Of a DNA stretch of 64,000 nucleotides, positions 1-13,699 are shown piece after piece (position 1 is the first letter of the stretch; each line of letters starts with the position of its first letter). A program made the translations under genes and the position numbers. The stretch comes from Strongyloides papillosus (Eukaryota; Nematoda; Chromadorea; Rhabditida; Strongyloididae): contig SRSI01000017.1 in assembly GCA_005656395.1 (NCBI GenBank), positions 558,001 to 622,000 on the forward strand, in the 5' to 3' direction. A model generated the notes under the pieces. It did no database searches. It was not told the origin of the DNA and was given only the letters and a program-made list of their open reading frames with translations.

Positions 1-3000
1 TTTTAAATACTTAATCTTTTAGTATTGGTAATTTTTTAAAGTACGATCGTTTGAAAAGTAATCATAACTTTACTTACCATAAATATCTAATAAAAAGAGT
101 TATAATATGTTGTAGAAAACAATTTGAATTATTAGGTGAATATAATAATTTAAAAAGATGTTGTGTTTGGAAAAAGTTACATAATTTAAAAGAATTAACG
201 AATTTTTAAATTTCTAGAAAAAGTATAAATGATATAAACAGTTATAGATTCTGCATAATTTAACAATTTTTGATACATTTTGAAATATGTTATATGGGAT
301 ATTTTGAACTTTTGAATAAATATAAGGTCATTAAAAAATGTTGACACTAAAAAAAATTACACTCTTTCAAATTGTTATGATGAGAAAGTTGACTCCTAAT
401 ATATTTAAATTTTTTCTTTCCTTTATAATTATATAAAACTATTTGTTGAATAATTTTTATATTCGTCACTTTGAATCAAAACATTTGAAATTCTACACCT
501 AAATTTAAAAAGTTCCAAAATCTTTGAATACTTTAATTATATTATTTATAAATAAAATTTAATTACATAATTTCTTAATAAATTTATGAAGTTTATAAAG
601 GTTATTTTTAGAAATTTATTTTAAATTTTATACGTATACCCCTAATATATAGTTTATCACTTTATTTAACACAACTTCAAAAACGGACCAGAATACAACA
701 ATATAATTTTATTAAAAATATTCATACATATCAATACCCACATATAATACCAATATATAATGCCCACCTAAACAATTATAACTTATCAGAATCATTAATT
801 TCACTTACAGTTCTTTTAATGGGATTTCACTTAACTAGTACAATTATAATAAAAATAAAACACCTTAACCAAGCCTAGAATACAAATAATTAATTATCAC
901 ATAAATTATCCTTAATTGTATAAACTATATTATGTGTACAATTACGTCTTATGCGATTTTTAAAGAAATGTCTTTTTGTATTGGCATCTTAATTGTTTTG
1001 GAATATGTTTTTAAATTTTAAATATCTAATATTATTACTTTTTATAATGTCAGAAATATTGAAGACGAGAGATAAGAGAGAAAACTATTTTATTTTGCAA
1101 TTTGTTCTGTAATTATATCTATATAATATGTAAAGTTATAATATAAGAATATTTTAATTTTAACATTTTTACTAGAAGTTGGAGTAAAAATATTTACTTT
1201 TTTTAATTATTTTTAACCAGAAATTTTATATGTTTTCACTTATTATTTTATGGAAAATTCTTATGTTTTATTTACTTAGATTATACTAAATTCAAAAAAA
1301 AATCTGGTTTGTTGGTTTTTATACCATTTTTTATGACCTGTGGAAAATCTTTTTATCACCAATAAATTTAATATATCAATTAAACAAAATATGCAAAAAA
1401 ATTATAATACTTGTGGTATTTAATTTTAAAGTTGAGATTAACATCAAATATTTTATCTTTGGTATACAGATTTTAATATTTATATTAATGATCATTCTAT
1501 AATATTAACTTTATATATTTGAATCTTCAATTTTTTTTAAACTTTACGCAGAAAACTATATATTTTTTAATGGCTTGCCTAACATTAATTTTCGTGTTTA
1601 TAGACGTGTAAATTATTATTTTTAGTAAAAAATTTAATTCAATATAAATAAAAAGCATATATCTAAGTTTTTCTTTTACTAGAATACTTTTAATCATTAT
1701 CAAATTTTGATGAACGAAAAGCAAATCAAGATTATTTTATTTTTAATTCATTTTAAAATAATTCCTTTAACTATTTTACAATTTTTCACTTATATTTATA
1801 TAAAAAAAATTAACAATTAACAATGATAGCCTTACATTTAATTGTAAAAAAGGATATATGGATGTTATTTTTAAAAAAACATTATATATGCAATAATACA
1901 AATCAATAGCTACATTGTAACATTTATTTGATTAAGATATTGTCATTTTTATAATAAGTAAAGCAGTAATATCATAGTCAAAATTTAATTTATTCTATCT
2001 TTGTGGTAAATTATTTATTTTTTAATATATTAAAAATAAATTTTTTTTATAAATGGTTTGCTTTATAATTTTTAGCTATACTTTTTCCAATAATATTGCT
2101 TATATAATTTTAAACTTCTCAAAATATTACTCAATTTTCATATTAATTTTATTTCGAAATGAGAAAAATTATTGACAATTTTTTCTTAAAAGCCATTTAA
2201 ATTTTTTAATTATCAATTAACGATACAAAAGTGGATACCATAAATTTTTAAAACATAGAAAACACGTTTTTATTTGAGTTCGCATCTAATATTAATGCTT
2301 TTATCACAAAATAGCTTTCGGAAAATATACTTTAACTTTTTAGTAAGATAAAACTCTGTATCACAATATACAAATCCACATTGTAAGCATTCTTTAAATA
2401 CACGTTCTCATTTCAGTGGATTTTTACAAAAATTTCATAGTTGGAATTTAAGAATTGAAACGGTTTTTTTAGATAATAAATAATATCTGAAATTTAAAAC
2501 TTTAGACAATAAAAAATTAATTTTTAAAATTATATAAAAATCTAGAATTTAAAAATAAAACATTATAATTTAAATGAAAGTTAAATTTTTATAAAAGTTT
2601 GTAGGGTAAAAAAAAATTAAAAATAAAATTATTATTATTACAATTTTGATATGGTATATAGATATCTCTTCTCCAATAATTTCTGTCATAAACTTTATTA
2701 GGTTCAACTCTTTGATAATTCTTTATTTTTATGATTTTATCTTTACATCAATAATTGGGCATGTTAAAAATCTAAAATTTAATTAAATGTACAATTTACG
2801 TATGTTGATATAAAAGTGTTTTTTAAAATGCACATAGTCATAAGCGATGTCTTCTTAAATATGGCCCGGATAAAAGAACAAAAGAATTTTCTTTGATATT
2901 CTGAAAACAATTTTTTGTCTTTTAGAGCAATCTTATTGATTTTTTTTAATTCTATTTATATATATAAGATTTTATCTATATAACAAATTTCAACTCTGAA

Positions 3001-5280
3001 TATGTTGATTTACAAAAATACTAATGTTTGATTTTTAACTGCATATTTACATTGTTGAGTGATTATAAAGATAATGTATATTTATAAAACACTATATTAA
3101 TTGAAATTCCTATAACTTTACAATTTTTAAATTCACTTTCTGGCCTCTTTTTCCGCTCAAAATATAATTCTTTAGAGATTTGCTGTATATCAACAATTTT
3201 GTTAATAAATAGTTCTCTCAGAAATAAGACTACTTTTATTATTGATTATGATACAAATACAATTTAAAATGACAGTTATTCTACTTAAACATATATTAAA
3301 TTTTATATAATAATTACAAATAGTTATTTTAGGAATGATTTTACGTTCTTTATAATTTTTAAAAAATCTTAACATCCATTATTTTATTCTTTTTTCAAGA
3401 AATTTTTAAAACTTTTAAAAATATTTGAGAAAATTTATAAGAAAGTAAGAATTTTATCTACAAAGATTTACTTTTTTACCAGTTAATTTTTCTTATTATA
3501 GCGAATTTGTAGAATAATAAAAAGGTTATAAATCATTTTTAAATATATAATTATGTTGTATTTACCAAGCTAATAGATGTTTAGAAAATAATAAAGACGT
3601 ATTTAAGAAACAATATATTATACATTAAAAATAATTTACAATATCTAGAAATTTTGTTCGATTTCTATCATCACACTAGTAATACGTTGTGGCTGCGTGG
3701 TGTAGCTGTTCGTAGATAAAAACAGAAATAATAAATAAAATAGTTTTATTTAAAATATTAATAATAATTATAACAATAGAGGAATATTAGAGTATAGTGA
3801 AGTTATTTAATAGGACAAATCAGGGACAAACAGTTTGAATTTTTGTTTTCCTTTCATAGTGCACCAGGGCTCACCTATTCTTGATCTTTGATTTCGAAAC
3901 ATCTGGACTTAATCCTTTTTCAATGTGTTTTTCCCATTTTCTTGATTAAATTTTGTTTATTTCTTTAATTTTAATTAATATTGAATGCCTTATTTTTGTT
4001 TTGGTCATTATTATAATTAAATTTTAATTATTTTGTCTACCTGTGGTCTTTGATCATTATGACTAATGATTTTTGATCATTTCGAATATAAATTTATTAA
4101 GTGGTGTTACTCACAAAATTTAACACACGTATATATAAAAATTATATTTAAAATTAATATATAATATTCGTATTTTAGCTACAATAATATAATTTTATAT
4201 ATTTGAGTACATGTAAATATGCGTACAATGTTCCACGTTGAAAAGTAAGAAATTATTCATTTTAATCTAGAAATAATAAAATTGAAAAAATAAGCCTTTA
4301 GTTTACCATTACATTTTTTATGAATTGTCAGATTTTGATATTAATTGCTAAATATGTAATTTACCTAATTTAAGATGTTAAATCAAAATTAAGTATTTTG
4401 ATAAGATTTGACTAAATGTTTTTTAAGAAGACAGCTTTTTTAGTTTTCTGTATTTAATTTCAAACAATTACATTTTTTTGTGATAATCAATTAAATAAAA
4501 CTATCATTTCTCAATTAAAGGATTTAAATTGTGCTTATTGGTTAGCACTTATTATTTTTACTAAATTACTATAAATTATGTTAGATATTTTTACTGATAT
4601 AGTTTTTTAGACGTAATAATTTTTACTATATTATACTTGTCTGAAAACACATATATTGGTAGTAATTTTAAAATTATTTTTGAAAATTAACATAAAAAAA
4701 TCTTGCATTTTTTGTATAAATTACTTTTTACCAATTTACTGAAAATAACATGTTTAATTTTTTATTTGCACACAAAAATTGAGTAAAAATATTCAATCTC
4801 ATCATTTTTGATTAATTAAGAATATTAATTAAACAATTTTTCTATTTGATATTTTATGTTATGAAATTATGATACTTATAAATGTTTTATAATTTTCTTT
4901 AGTGATGATTTAAAAGGGCGATTTTGAAATTTGCATCTAAAACAAATTGAACCGTTTAATAAAAATGTGATATTATAAGAACCAATAAGTATTAATACCA
5001 TTATCAATCAAATAATTAATCATTTTATTGATTGAAATTTATTTTTAAACATATAACAATTTAGTCTATATTTTTATGGATCATTCATTTGAGTTCAATA
5101 TACAATTAAATTATTGAGCGTCTTAATAAAATCCTATATATAATAATTTCAACTTACTAATTAATTTATATACATAATTGTTATCTTTTTTAATAAGGTG
5201 AAGTTATAATAATAATAAATAAACAAATAAAGTAAATTATAAAAAGTTATCATAAAATTCTCTTCTTAAGAAATTGCACA
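1..5280. other. AT-rich stretch without a recognisable gene
   Basis: No coding region with a believable start, splice structure or family resemblance was found on either strand. The short open frames here are low-complexity Phe/Ile/Lys/Asn translations. A patch at about 3660-4135 is visibly less AT-rich and contains AATAAA signals. It could be an old solo LTR, but no partner copy or inverted terminal structure was seen. Confidence 0.6.
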
Positions 5281-6815
5281 GAATGGCTACGTAACACTTT
5301 CTAGATATTCACGTTTATAATTTTGACAATTTTTGGAATATAAATGTAATATTATAGTCATTTTGTAGCCAACTTACATATACATACCATTATTTACTAT
5401 TGGTCTTATAAAGAAATCTCAATTCTGGGTGGAGTTAATATTTGTTCAATTTTTAGTACACTTGTTAACTTCGAATCGATGTAACTTTATGATATAAAAA
5501 GATAATATTTTGATTCTTATTGATTAAAAAAAAGCACTTCTTTTTCTACCTATTCCTGAAATTTCATGAACCCAGAATTCCAAAAACTAGATTTTAAAAA
5601 GGAAAAAAGTTATGAATTTTGTCAAAATGTCAACTTTTTTTAACAATAAAAAATAGATAAGATAATTTTTAACAATACGTTATTTTTATTCTGATATGGT
5701 AAGTAAATGTCAAACGAATAAGTATAATACCATTAATTACAATTGATTTTGCTAAACGACTACTTTATTATTGCACAACACGACATTAAAAAAACTAAAT
5801 TTCAATGACAAAATCTTGTTATTTTTATTTATTTATTTGTTAGAATTTATAGATAAGACAGATTTAAAAGAAAGTTGTGATAAGTCAATTATTGACTATT
5901 TTTCACAATATATCTAGAAATAGAAGAAAATATGCACTATTTTTTTTAATTCTTTAACACTGGTAATTTTTTATCAGCAAAATATTCATATTGTTATTTT
6001 ACTTTAGATTATTAGCTATTTATATTTCAAGCATAAAAGTATGAAAACAAGACTAATTATACAATGCATTAAAAAAAGTGTTTATATTGAGTAATAACTA
6101 CGCAAAATAGAATGTAATTTTATTAAATAATGTAAAAATATTGGAAAAATATTTTTCAAAAGGTTTGAGTAATAGAAGATATTTCATTTTTTGAACAATG
6201 TATAAACAAATAAGTAATATTATGTTAATAAACATGTGTAAATAATTATAACAGTCATATTCTGCACAGTAAATGTTAGAAAACAGAATATTTACAATTC
6301 TATTTGTCAAAAAAAGTGAAAAGAGGTGATATTTCACAATCAATAACCTTCTTTAAAATCAATTGCAAATAATTTTACTATACTCAATCGATAGATATTT
6401 ATTTATTTTACTGGAATGATAAAAGCGCATTTCACAAATTACCTCATCAACAATTTTTATGTTAGAAAATTTTAAAAATTTTGGAAAAAGAAATATGGTT
6501 CTTTATTGTATTAAAAAATTACACAAAATTGTTAGATTTATGTGTCTACGATACATAATGAACAAAAAAAAAGTTTCTCTTTTAAAAACAAACAACAACT
6601 ATAAAATTATCTTCTAGTAAAAAGTTAGATTAATTGAAAGTTAAAAAATATACCTAAATTTCGAAAATCTATAACTCCTTTCAGAATCTACATTTGTTTA
6701 TAAAATTATAATGTCATGTATCTCAGCTACAAAATGATCATGATCCCACATTTGTAGCTGAAGAGTGGGCAGAATTTTATATGCAAATATTTGGAGCGTT
6801 TTTCATAGACCATTA
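5281..6815. repeat. decayed foldback (FB) element, copy 1
   Basis: The two ends are diverged inverted copies of each other and match the near-intact element at 43125-44572. The left part has the 'wall' sequence CATTTTGTAGCCAACTTAC and then CTGGGTGGAGTTA. The right part has the reverse counterparts, including CTCAGCTACAAAATGATCA and GCAAATATTTGGAG. No terminal TA duplication is certain. There is no coding capacity. The small open frame at 6098-6343 lies inside it and is not a gene. Confidence 0.6.
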
Positions 6816-7046
6816 TGTATAAATTTTATTATTAGGTGATCACGATCTTTGATTGTTTTTCTCATATAAGTATATTCAAGCTAATAACTATTTAAAAAAT
6901 TTCTGCTTGCTTCATCTAGACAATATTTTACGTAAAGCACTAAACATGTTCTAAATTTATATGAGATATTAAATGATTTGCTGTTATAAGATACATTTTG
7001 AAACTTTATATTACGTGAGTTTGACAAAACACTGTTTGAAGACAAT

Positions 7047-8220
7047 ATGGATTTACTTATTAAAAACCTTTCGGATGGTTTGGGTGTCGAAAACAGTGAG
7101 ATTAGTTTGAATGATAATAATCATGAAGTTAGTTTACTTAATAATAATCATAATGTAGGATATCCAGCTGATAACAAAAATGTTATATTTTAAAATGGCA
7201 ATCATAGTAATACTCAACCTATTTTTTAAATATGGAAAAAAATCATGACAATCGTGTGCCTAATAATTTAGATTTAAATGTAGTTGCAGCAGACATTGTT
7301 CAAATTTTAAATAATTAAAAGTTAGTAGTTTAAAAACCACTAATTGAAAGAAAACTAAGAGAACAAGTGATATTCAAAGATGAATAAAAGCCTGTGAATG
7401 ATTTTCTAAGTAAAAGTTTCTCAGATTTAAAGCTGAAGAATTTTTTAAAGATACGAAATTTCAAGTATATTATAATGAAAAAGAATCTTATTGTCGTACG
7501 TCGGGAATGCCAAAACATAGTTGAATTGATGCTTTTAGTCTACTTTTAAATCATTTTACTAAAGTAAGATTATTATCTGTACCGGGATTGCTTGATGATT
7601 TCAACATATTTTTTTGTTGTTAAAAAGAAATTTTTGTGGAACTGTTCGTGTACAAATTGATTCGTATAAACTTGCACTTTTGGCTAACAAAGAGCACGAT
7701 GACTTGAGGAATTGGATGAAATTGTCAAGAACAACTGATGATTTAGTTGAAAGAAAGAATGCGGGAGTAAAATAAAAGATTTATTACAAACAAAAAGTAA
7801 AACTTTAGCAAAAGTTACACCTATAGATTATCGATCTAAGTTTGCATGTGGAAAGAACTATGCTTCGTTTAAACTGGTTATTGCTAATGCCAAACATATT
7901 TGTTCATTTGATTCAGATGTTAAGTATTTCAAAACAAAAATATGATTTATCCAATAAATATGAAATAGGAGATCGTTTGATGGAAAAAAATGATAATAAT
8001 GTTAGTTGCCATGATTGCAATTAAACTAGTCACGTGAAAAAGAGATATTCTAAAAGGAATGTCATTTTTTTAAATCAGTATGCGTAAAAAAAGTTCATAT
8101 TTTAGTCCCTAATCATAGTTTAATTTTTGGAATGGAATTATTGAGACGTGTTAAGGCTATAATTAACATAGATACATGTCTAACTGAGAAATATGTTAGA
8201 CATAAGCTACATTACTTTTA
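7047..8220 (+). mobile_element. degenerate LTR-retrotransposon gag/protease remnant
   Basis: A broken reading frame starts near 7047 (MDLLIKNLSDG...) and can be followed through several stops and frame changes. At about 8001-8050 it has a zinc-knuckle-like Cys-x2-Cys-x4-His stretch (CHDCN, a stop, then TSH) in which the last Cys is missing. At about 8096-8190 it reads HILVPNHSLIFGMELLRRV, which resembles the end of a retroviral-type aspartic protease (I-x-G-M-D/E-x-L). No reverse transcriptase, integrase or LTR pair was found nearby. It is a fossil. The gag/protease assignment is by motif order only. Confidence 0.5.
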
Positions 8221-8229
8221 GCGTACTTT

Positions 8230-8940
8230 TGCAGTGTAAAAAATTTATTTTCTAAGTAATTTTGGGTGATAGTATACATTTTTTTCATTTATTTTTTAAG
8301 TAAGTTTGCTAGGTTATTGTTTAAATACATTGATGTATTTATAACCGTCTTCGATGCTTGTTTTAAAGTCTAGTTTTATTGTGTCGCCAGATTTCTTAAT
8401 ATATCTAAAATTATTTGATTTGTCAATAAGTTTGATACTTCAGACTTTATGGCTTAAGTATAAAAGATTCTTTTTTAAACCTGAAGAAAAATATAATTTA
8501 AATTCGTTTTAAAATCATATTGTAACTTTATCCGAAATCAGAAGAAGTTATAAATTTAGTATACAGAGAGCTGAAACATTTTCGAAATTGTTAGTTTGTT
8601 TTCTTATAAGATTATAATACTTTTTTATTTGTTATAATTGTAGTCCTATTTAGGTCGTAAAAAATAAGCACGACATGCTAGTTCTCTATACTATAAGATG
8701 GCAATTAAGTTATTAATCGCAAGTATTATTATTTTATACATAATTTCTGTTTTGGTAGTCATGATTTAAGATTTTAGCGACTGTCTTTTTCATATGATTA
8801 TATTCAATATAGTAAATTTGCTTATTAAATTTTTATTTAGACTTGGAAATGTTACATTAAATATTTATTATATTTTTAGTTAGAAATTTTTGCTTAAAAA
8901 TTATATAAAATAATCGCTAAAATTTGTTAGTCTTAGAAAA
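8230..8940. other. AT-rich stretch, nothing recognised
   Basis: No open frame, inverted repeat or known element was recognised between the retroelement fossil and the dispersed repeat. Confidence 0.5.
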
Positions 8941-8944
8941 TGCA

Positions 8945-10110
8945 TTGTAATTCAGTAAATAAGTGTTTTATTCGTATAAATGTCAAGAAATTACCGTCTT
9001 TTAAAGCTTTTCTTAAATTTTTTTTGAAATCAGCTTTGGTATTTCTCCAGATATCTAAAGAACGGTACGCCATACATTGCTGTTAATAATTTAAAAATGT
9101 TCAAAGCAGAAATTTTTTAATAGTTCTTTTACAATTGCTTGCACTTTCGTGCCTTTTTTATGTTAAATATAAAAAAATTTTGGTAGAAAATTAAAATAGC
9201 TTTATCAAGAAAATAAATGATTTTATGAAAACACTTTTTACGTCATTTCGTAAAAAATTATTTCTTAAATAAAATTTCCTAAGATACTTTAATAAAATTT
9301 AAACGTTTTTGCATATCTAATTAGCTTCAAGTTATAATTTTAACAAAAAAAATTTCTAAAAACTTCATTTGAAGTTAATTCATGCCCTAATTTGTTCGGT
9401 TTTTTTTAAATTAAACTTAAAATGTAGGGAAATGAATTATCCGATGGTCATTTTTTAATTACTTCCATTTTTTTTAAGAAATATATTTTGCTGCAATAGG
9501 TTAAAGTGGGGATGAAGAAGCTTTGTTTTAGAAGGTTTTTAAATTTTAATAATAAGAATTTTTCTATAATTTTATTATTTTCACGTGGTTAGTATTTAAA
9601 TTGATGTCTATCTGTAAAATTTCAATTTACATTTTTTATTTTTAGAGAAAGAAATGGAGATAACAAATTTCAAATTTGGGTACTTTTAAATCGATGTATT
9701 TTAATAACGGTACCTCGTATAGTGCTAATTTTAGACACTCTGTTTTGTTATAGTTTCCTAAATAAATTTAATAAAAAAACTAAAAAAATCTGAAATAATT
9801 TCTGACAATATTTTTGCTATGAGATAATATTTTAATACTTTTAAAGTGATATACTAATTTTTGTGTGTTAAATTTGTGTAAAAATAATTTGGCTTTGAAA
9901 TGCTTTATTATTATATTTTTTTTAAAAAATTGAATGACATTTATTCTCAAAAATTTTTAAACTTTGATTTGCTGTTGTTTTCTATTTGGTATACACAAAC
10001 TCTTTTTGGGGCAAACTTACCTTAGATAGCGAACAAATAATTATAAATTTTTGTCTCTTTAGAGAAAGAGATACTTGAAATTAATTTGCTTATAAACTAA
10101 TCTTAATCAC
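8945..10110 (+). repeat. dispersed ~1 kb repeat, copy 1
   Basis: This segment aligns by eye with the reverse complement of 17580-18520. Shared landmarks in order are CAGTAAATAAGTGTTTTATTCG, AAGAAATGGAGATA after a TTTTTAG, TTAAAGTGATATACTAATTT, and a terminal palindrome GTCTCTTTAGAGAAAGAGAT at about 10050. No coding capacity is conserved. The class is unknown. Confidence 0.55.
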
Positions 10111-10885
10111 TGGTAGTTAAAATTTACCAACGAATAAATATGACCAATCGTCTTAATAAGTATAGAGAGCTAGTAATGAAGCAGTATTTATTATTTTGTT
10201 TAGGTGAACTGTGTAAATTTAATAAAAAAATGAGTTTGAATATATTTTTTAATAAACTTAAGACAATAAAGAAATTTATTGAATAGTAATGAATTTTATA
10301 ACAATCTAAAATATACAAAGTGTTTTTGCGACATCATAGTAAAATAAAACTACGTAGTATTCATAAATCTTAAGAAATGAAATTTTCAACAATAAATACA
10401 TAACGAGATAATAATATAAGTGATTAATGTATTGCATATAAGCAAAATAATTGGTATAAATTACTATAATCAGTTATGAACAACGATAAATACAAATTAA
10501 ATTTTAATTAATCTGATCTATTATTCAATAGTGCGTAAACTAGATAAGTTAATTTTATTTGTGTATTTTATTTGATATAATATACAACAGAATATACAAG
10601 AATGATATGATAATTATAAAATTAAATATAAGTTAGTGTATCTATATATGTATTTTATTTTAGCACGGTAAGATAGACTATATCATCAAAAAAGTAATTA
10701 ATTGACTTTTTTCCTATTTTTTTGAACTGTTACGTAAAATATAAGAAATCTTTTTAAAATGTCTATTACTAAAAATTTAAGTTTTTTTAAAACTTCTGTT
10801 CATTAATTATTAAATATTGAGCATCGGGTGACATTTCATTTGTGTTTTAAAGCATATGTACCATCCCCCTTCAGATGGGAGGTAT
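10111..10885. other. AT-rich stretch, nothing recognised
   Basis: No gene is supported here. The small minus-strand frame at 10124-10318 is low-complexity. Confidence 0.5.
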
Positions 10886-10895
10886 TTAATAAGGG

Positions 10896-10903
10896 TATAT
10901 AAA
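10896..10903 (+). promoter_or_regulatory. TATA box of the gene at 10991
   Basis: TATATAAA lies about 95 bp before the ATG at 10991 and just upstream of the base-composition change. It is a good match to a core promoter element for the broken gene downstream. The upstream sequence CCATCCCCCTTCAGATGGGA is also unusually GC-rich for this window. Confidence 0.45.
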
Positions 10904-10990
10904 CTCTGAAATTGTGGTATGAATTAATTAATCGCAAAGTCCAGTCGCAAAAAATTTTTTGGATTTGTTGCAAATATGGCATAAGGATCA

Positions 10991-12437
10991 ATGAGCGATG
11001 CTGAAGTTCAAAGTAAGTTTGAAATTTGTCCCTTATTTGTTATTTATTGTGTTTTTAGACTTATTGAGATCTTCTAGTAGCAAGACATCCTCGGAATCGT
11101 CTGAGGATTCATCTATTGTTGCTGGTAGTGGATCTGGGTCTAATTCAACATCGTCCAGTGAGGTCATTTTAATAAGCAGTGACTCGGAGGAATCACCTAC
11201 TTCTGTCGAACCAGGAGGTGTGTTTATTGTGTGTCACGCTTGTATGAACAATGTGTTATAATAATTTTAGTTTCATGTATCGTGAATGGTGCAAGTAACG
11301 GTGGATCCTCTCCAGGACCATCTGGGGTAGCGTTTGTTGCTGTATCTCAACTTGTAGCACCTCGTGTACCATCTCTCGTTGCTGCAAGACGATTTGACTC
11401 TACCAAGAGTACATTCAAACTGTGGATTTCACGTTTGATGCAAACGAGCCGCAGTCCTGTTGTAATGTTGGACGGTAGCTTTGAGACCGAGAGAAGAAGA
11501 ATTATAAGAAAGCGTACACGAAACGTTGGAAACGTTTCCCCTGTGATGCCTGTAAGGAAAATTCAACCTCCGTCACAGATTCGTCCAGCTTTTCCTGTCG
11601 CGAATTCAGTTACTGACCAGGAGAAAAGACTCAGGGAAGAGTATATCCATGGGTTAAACGAGAATACTAGAACTCTGGAGTCACAAGTATTGCTAACTGC
11701 AATTGGTGAGGTGTCAAATCACCCTATTGCTCGCCATATGTTGATGGAGGTTTCTTCAGTCAAGCTTTTTAATCGCTTTAATGACGCTCCAACTATTGAT
11801 GATTATCGTATTTTAAGTTACACTGATAGAAATTGTGTCAAAATATGTTAATTGTGGCTTGCATAATGAAATTGATAGTATGCAAAGCATTTGAAGCAAA
11901 AATGTTGATGGACCATTAAAAGAAGTCTCTATCTATGCACACAATCACATAGTAATGCCTAAAAATATGTCTCCGAACTGGTTGAAACTTAGAATTGTGT
12001 ATTGTGGTGGCAGGATTGAAGGTGTGTTACCCAGAAAATTAGAAACATTGGTTTTGGAACGTTTTGCTGGCGCTCCCAATGTGGTATGGAAGAATTTGTT
12101 TTTTCCACGTTTTCCTCTTTGAAAACTATAATTGTCGATGATTGCCGGGTTACTGGTCAGATCAGTTCATATTTGTCTGCTCTATTATCATTCAACGTAT
12201 TAATGTGCTTGAATGGTCGTAACTGCCGTTGTTATCAAACAGCCTATTGGGCAAGAGCTATCATGTTCAGTGTGTGTAGTACCTGTTCAAGAGGCTAGCA
12301 ACGTATGTTTCAATCGGGCATTCATCTATCGTAATGGTCCTGCTTCTCACACCCAAATGAAAATTTTGCATCGTAATGATGCGATTATGTCAAAATTGCG
12401 TGAGGTTGAATTGCCTGACAATATAGCTGTTATTTGA
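10991..12437 (+). pseudogene. broken intron-containing gene of unknown function, GC-rich island
   Basis: I do not recognise the family. With ATG at 10991, two introns (11013-11058, GTAAG...TTTTTAG; 11218-11270, GTGTG...ATTTTAG) join in phase to give about 253 residues, up to a stop at 11851. The N-terminus is Ser/Glu-rich and contains VILISSDSEES, a good SUMO-interaction-type motif (hydrophobic core followed by Ser/Asp/Glu). A basic, Arg-rich middle follows. Coding character continues after 11851 in other frames: WLKLRIVYCGGRIEG, then LETLVLERF, then a last part ending at 12437 with a C-x2-C...C cluster. This needs about three frameshifts plus a stop near 11892. The tail (LxTLxL...LKTIIVDDC) is weakly leucine-rich-repeat-like. 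Base composition is visibly less AT-rich than the flanks, which suggests recent arrival or past selection. An unspliced start at 10998 would instead give a hydrophobic leader. Confidence 0.45.
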
Positions 12438-12489
12438 AGACGGATTCAAGAGCACAAGAAGAACATTGCACGCAATTCTATTTTATAAT

Positions 12490-12720
12490 TGGTTCTTTTA
12501 CAAAAATTTTTCTTTTGTTGTATGACAGATTTTGATAATTTTTGAATAAAATAAATTTGTTTTGTCTACTAATTGTATAATGTGTTACAATTAATGTTTA
12601 ATTTGTAACTAGTGGTACTTTGTAGGGTAATATGTTGTATATCTGATAAAATTGTTTTGATTTCTTGATTATATATACATGTATGTACATTTAAGTTATA
12701 ATAGATAGTAAATATTAACT
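12490..12720. other. short spacer between convergent broken genes
   Basis: AT-rich sequence with an AATAAA at about 12545, in the right place for 3'-end formation of the plus-strand gene. Nothing else was seen. Confidence 0.4.
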
Positions 12721-12722
12721 AT

Positions 12723-13695
12723 TTATTGGACATATCTTTTTAGACGATCTGCATGAACTTTGTCAACTGCAGATCTGGTACGGTGATGATCACCAACTTT
12801 TTGTATCTCATATGTGTCAACATAAAGATGTTTAACAACCTTAAAATGACCTTTCCAAGTGGGTTGATTCTTTGCTGAGGTACTGGCATCTTTTCGGTGC
12901 ATGATTTTTCGTAAAACAAGGTCTCCATCCTTAAGTTTAAGACCATGTCTTTTTAATTCAGGTTCATAGAACTGTTCTCTTGTTTCTTTAATGACATTAT
13001 GAATACCACTGCATCCATTATGTATTGATAACTCATTTGTTATGCAATCAGGTGTGTTAAGTAAAGTTTGTGCAGGTGAAAACCCTGTACTTGTATTCTT
13101 AGACCTGTTATACACATATGTGAAATGTGTAGTTATTGTAGTCAATGGTTCTTCTTTGCAAATCCTAATTGCGCTACGTAATATCCTATTAAATCTCTCA
13201 ACTACGGCGTTACTAGTGTGATTATGTGAAGAGCTGAATTGTTGTTCTACTTCTACGATGTTAGATAATCAGTTACTGGATTTGCAATAAATGCAGGGCC
13301 AATATCAGATCGTAACATGTTACGATAACCTAACATTGAAAAACATCTCATTAAGGTTTACTTCATTGTGAGACCATTATGTTTTTTACAAACAGATGTA
13401 ACTACAAATTTACTGTACTCATCAACCATAACGAATACATATTTATTATCCACTTGCATGAAATCAACATTTAATACTACCCATACTTCATTTGAATGTG
13501 GTAATGTTTTGTAATGTGTCTTAATCTACCTGAATGTTCCTTGTTTAATTGACAAATTTTACATGATTGCCAATTGTTCATTATTTGTGTATTCATATTT
13601 TGCCAGTAAGAAATACTTTAGAATTTTTCATTCATTTTGTCATAACTTAAATGTTTTCCTAATAAAAGATGTACACGAAATATGTCTGTTGTAAA
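12723..13695 (-). pseudogene. retroviral-type integrase, broken
   Basis: Read on the minus strand, all parts of a retrotransposon-type integrase appear in order. A zinc-binding HHCC-like start comes first (HLLLGKHLSYDKM ... YWQNMNTQIMNNWQSCKICQL). Then comes the first catalytic Asp in VLNVDFMQVDN, the second in LRSDIGPAFIANP, and the Glu in HTSNAVVERFNRILR. The C-terminal part has YNRSKNTSTGFSPAQTL, DGDLVLRK and HADRLKRYVQ. The last ~140 residues (13145-12723) are open. Upstream there are at least two stops (near 13620 and 13357) and two frameshifts (near 13500 and 13255). No reverse transcriptase or RNase H precedes it. It could be the 3' remnant of a Ty3/gypsy-type pol, or a stand-alone integrase as in Maverick/Polinton elements. 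The family assignment as an integrase is firm; the parent element is not. Confidence 0.85.
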
Positions 13696-13699
13696 TGTA

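Noticed and set aside
3660..4135. Possible solo LTR or tRNA-like sequence (GGCTGCGTGGTGTAGCTG)
   Set aside because: No cloverleaf can be formed, no second LTR was found, and ends with TG...CA are not convincing.
12740..12946. 68-residue minus-strand frame overlapping the integrase
   Set aside because: Out-of-frame shadow of the integrase C-terminus.
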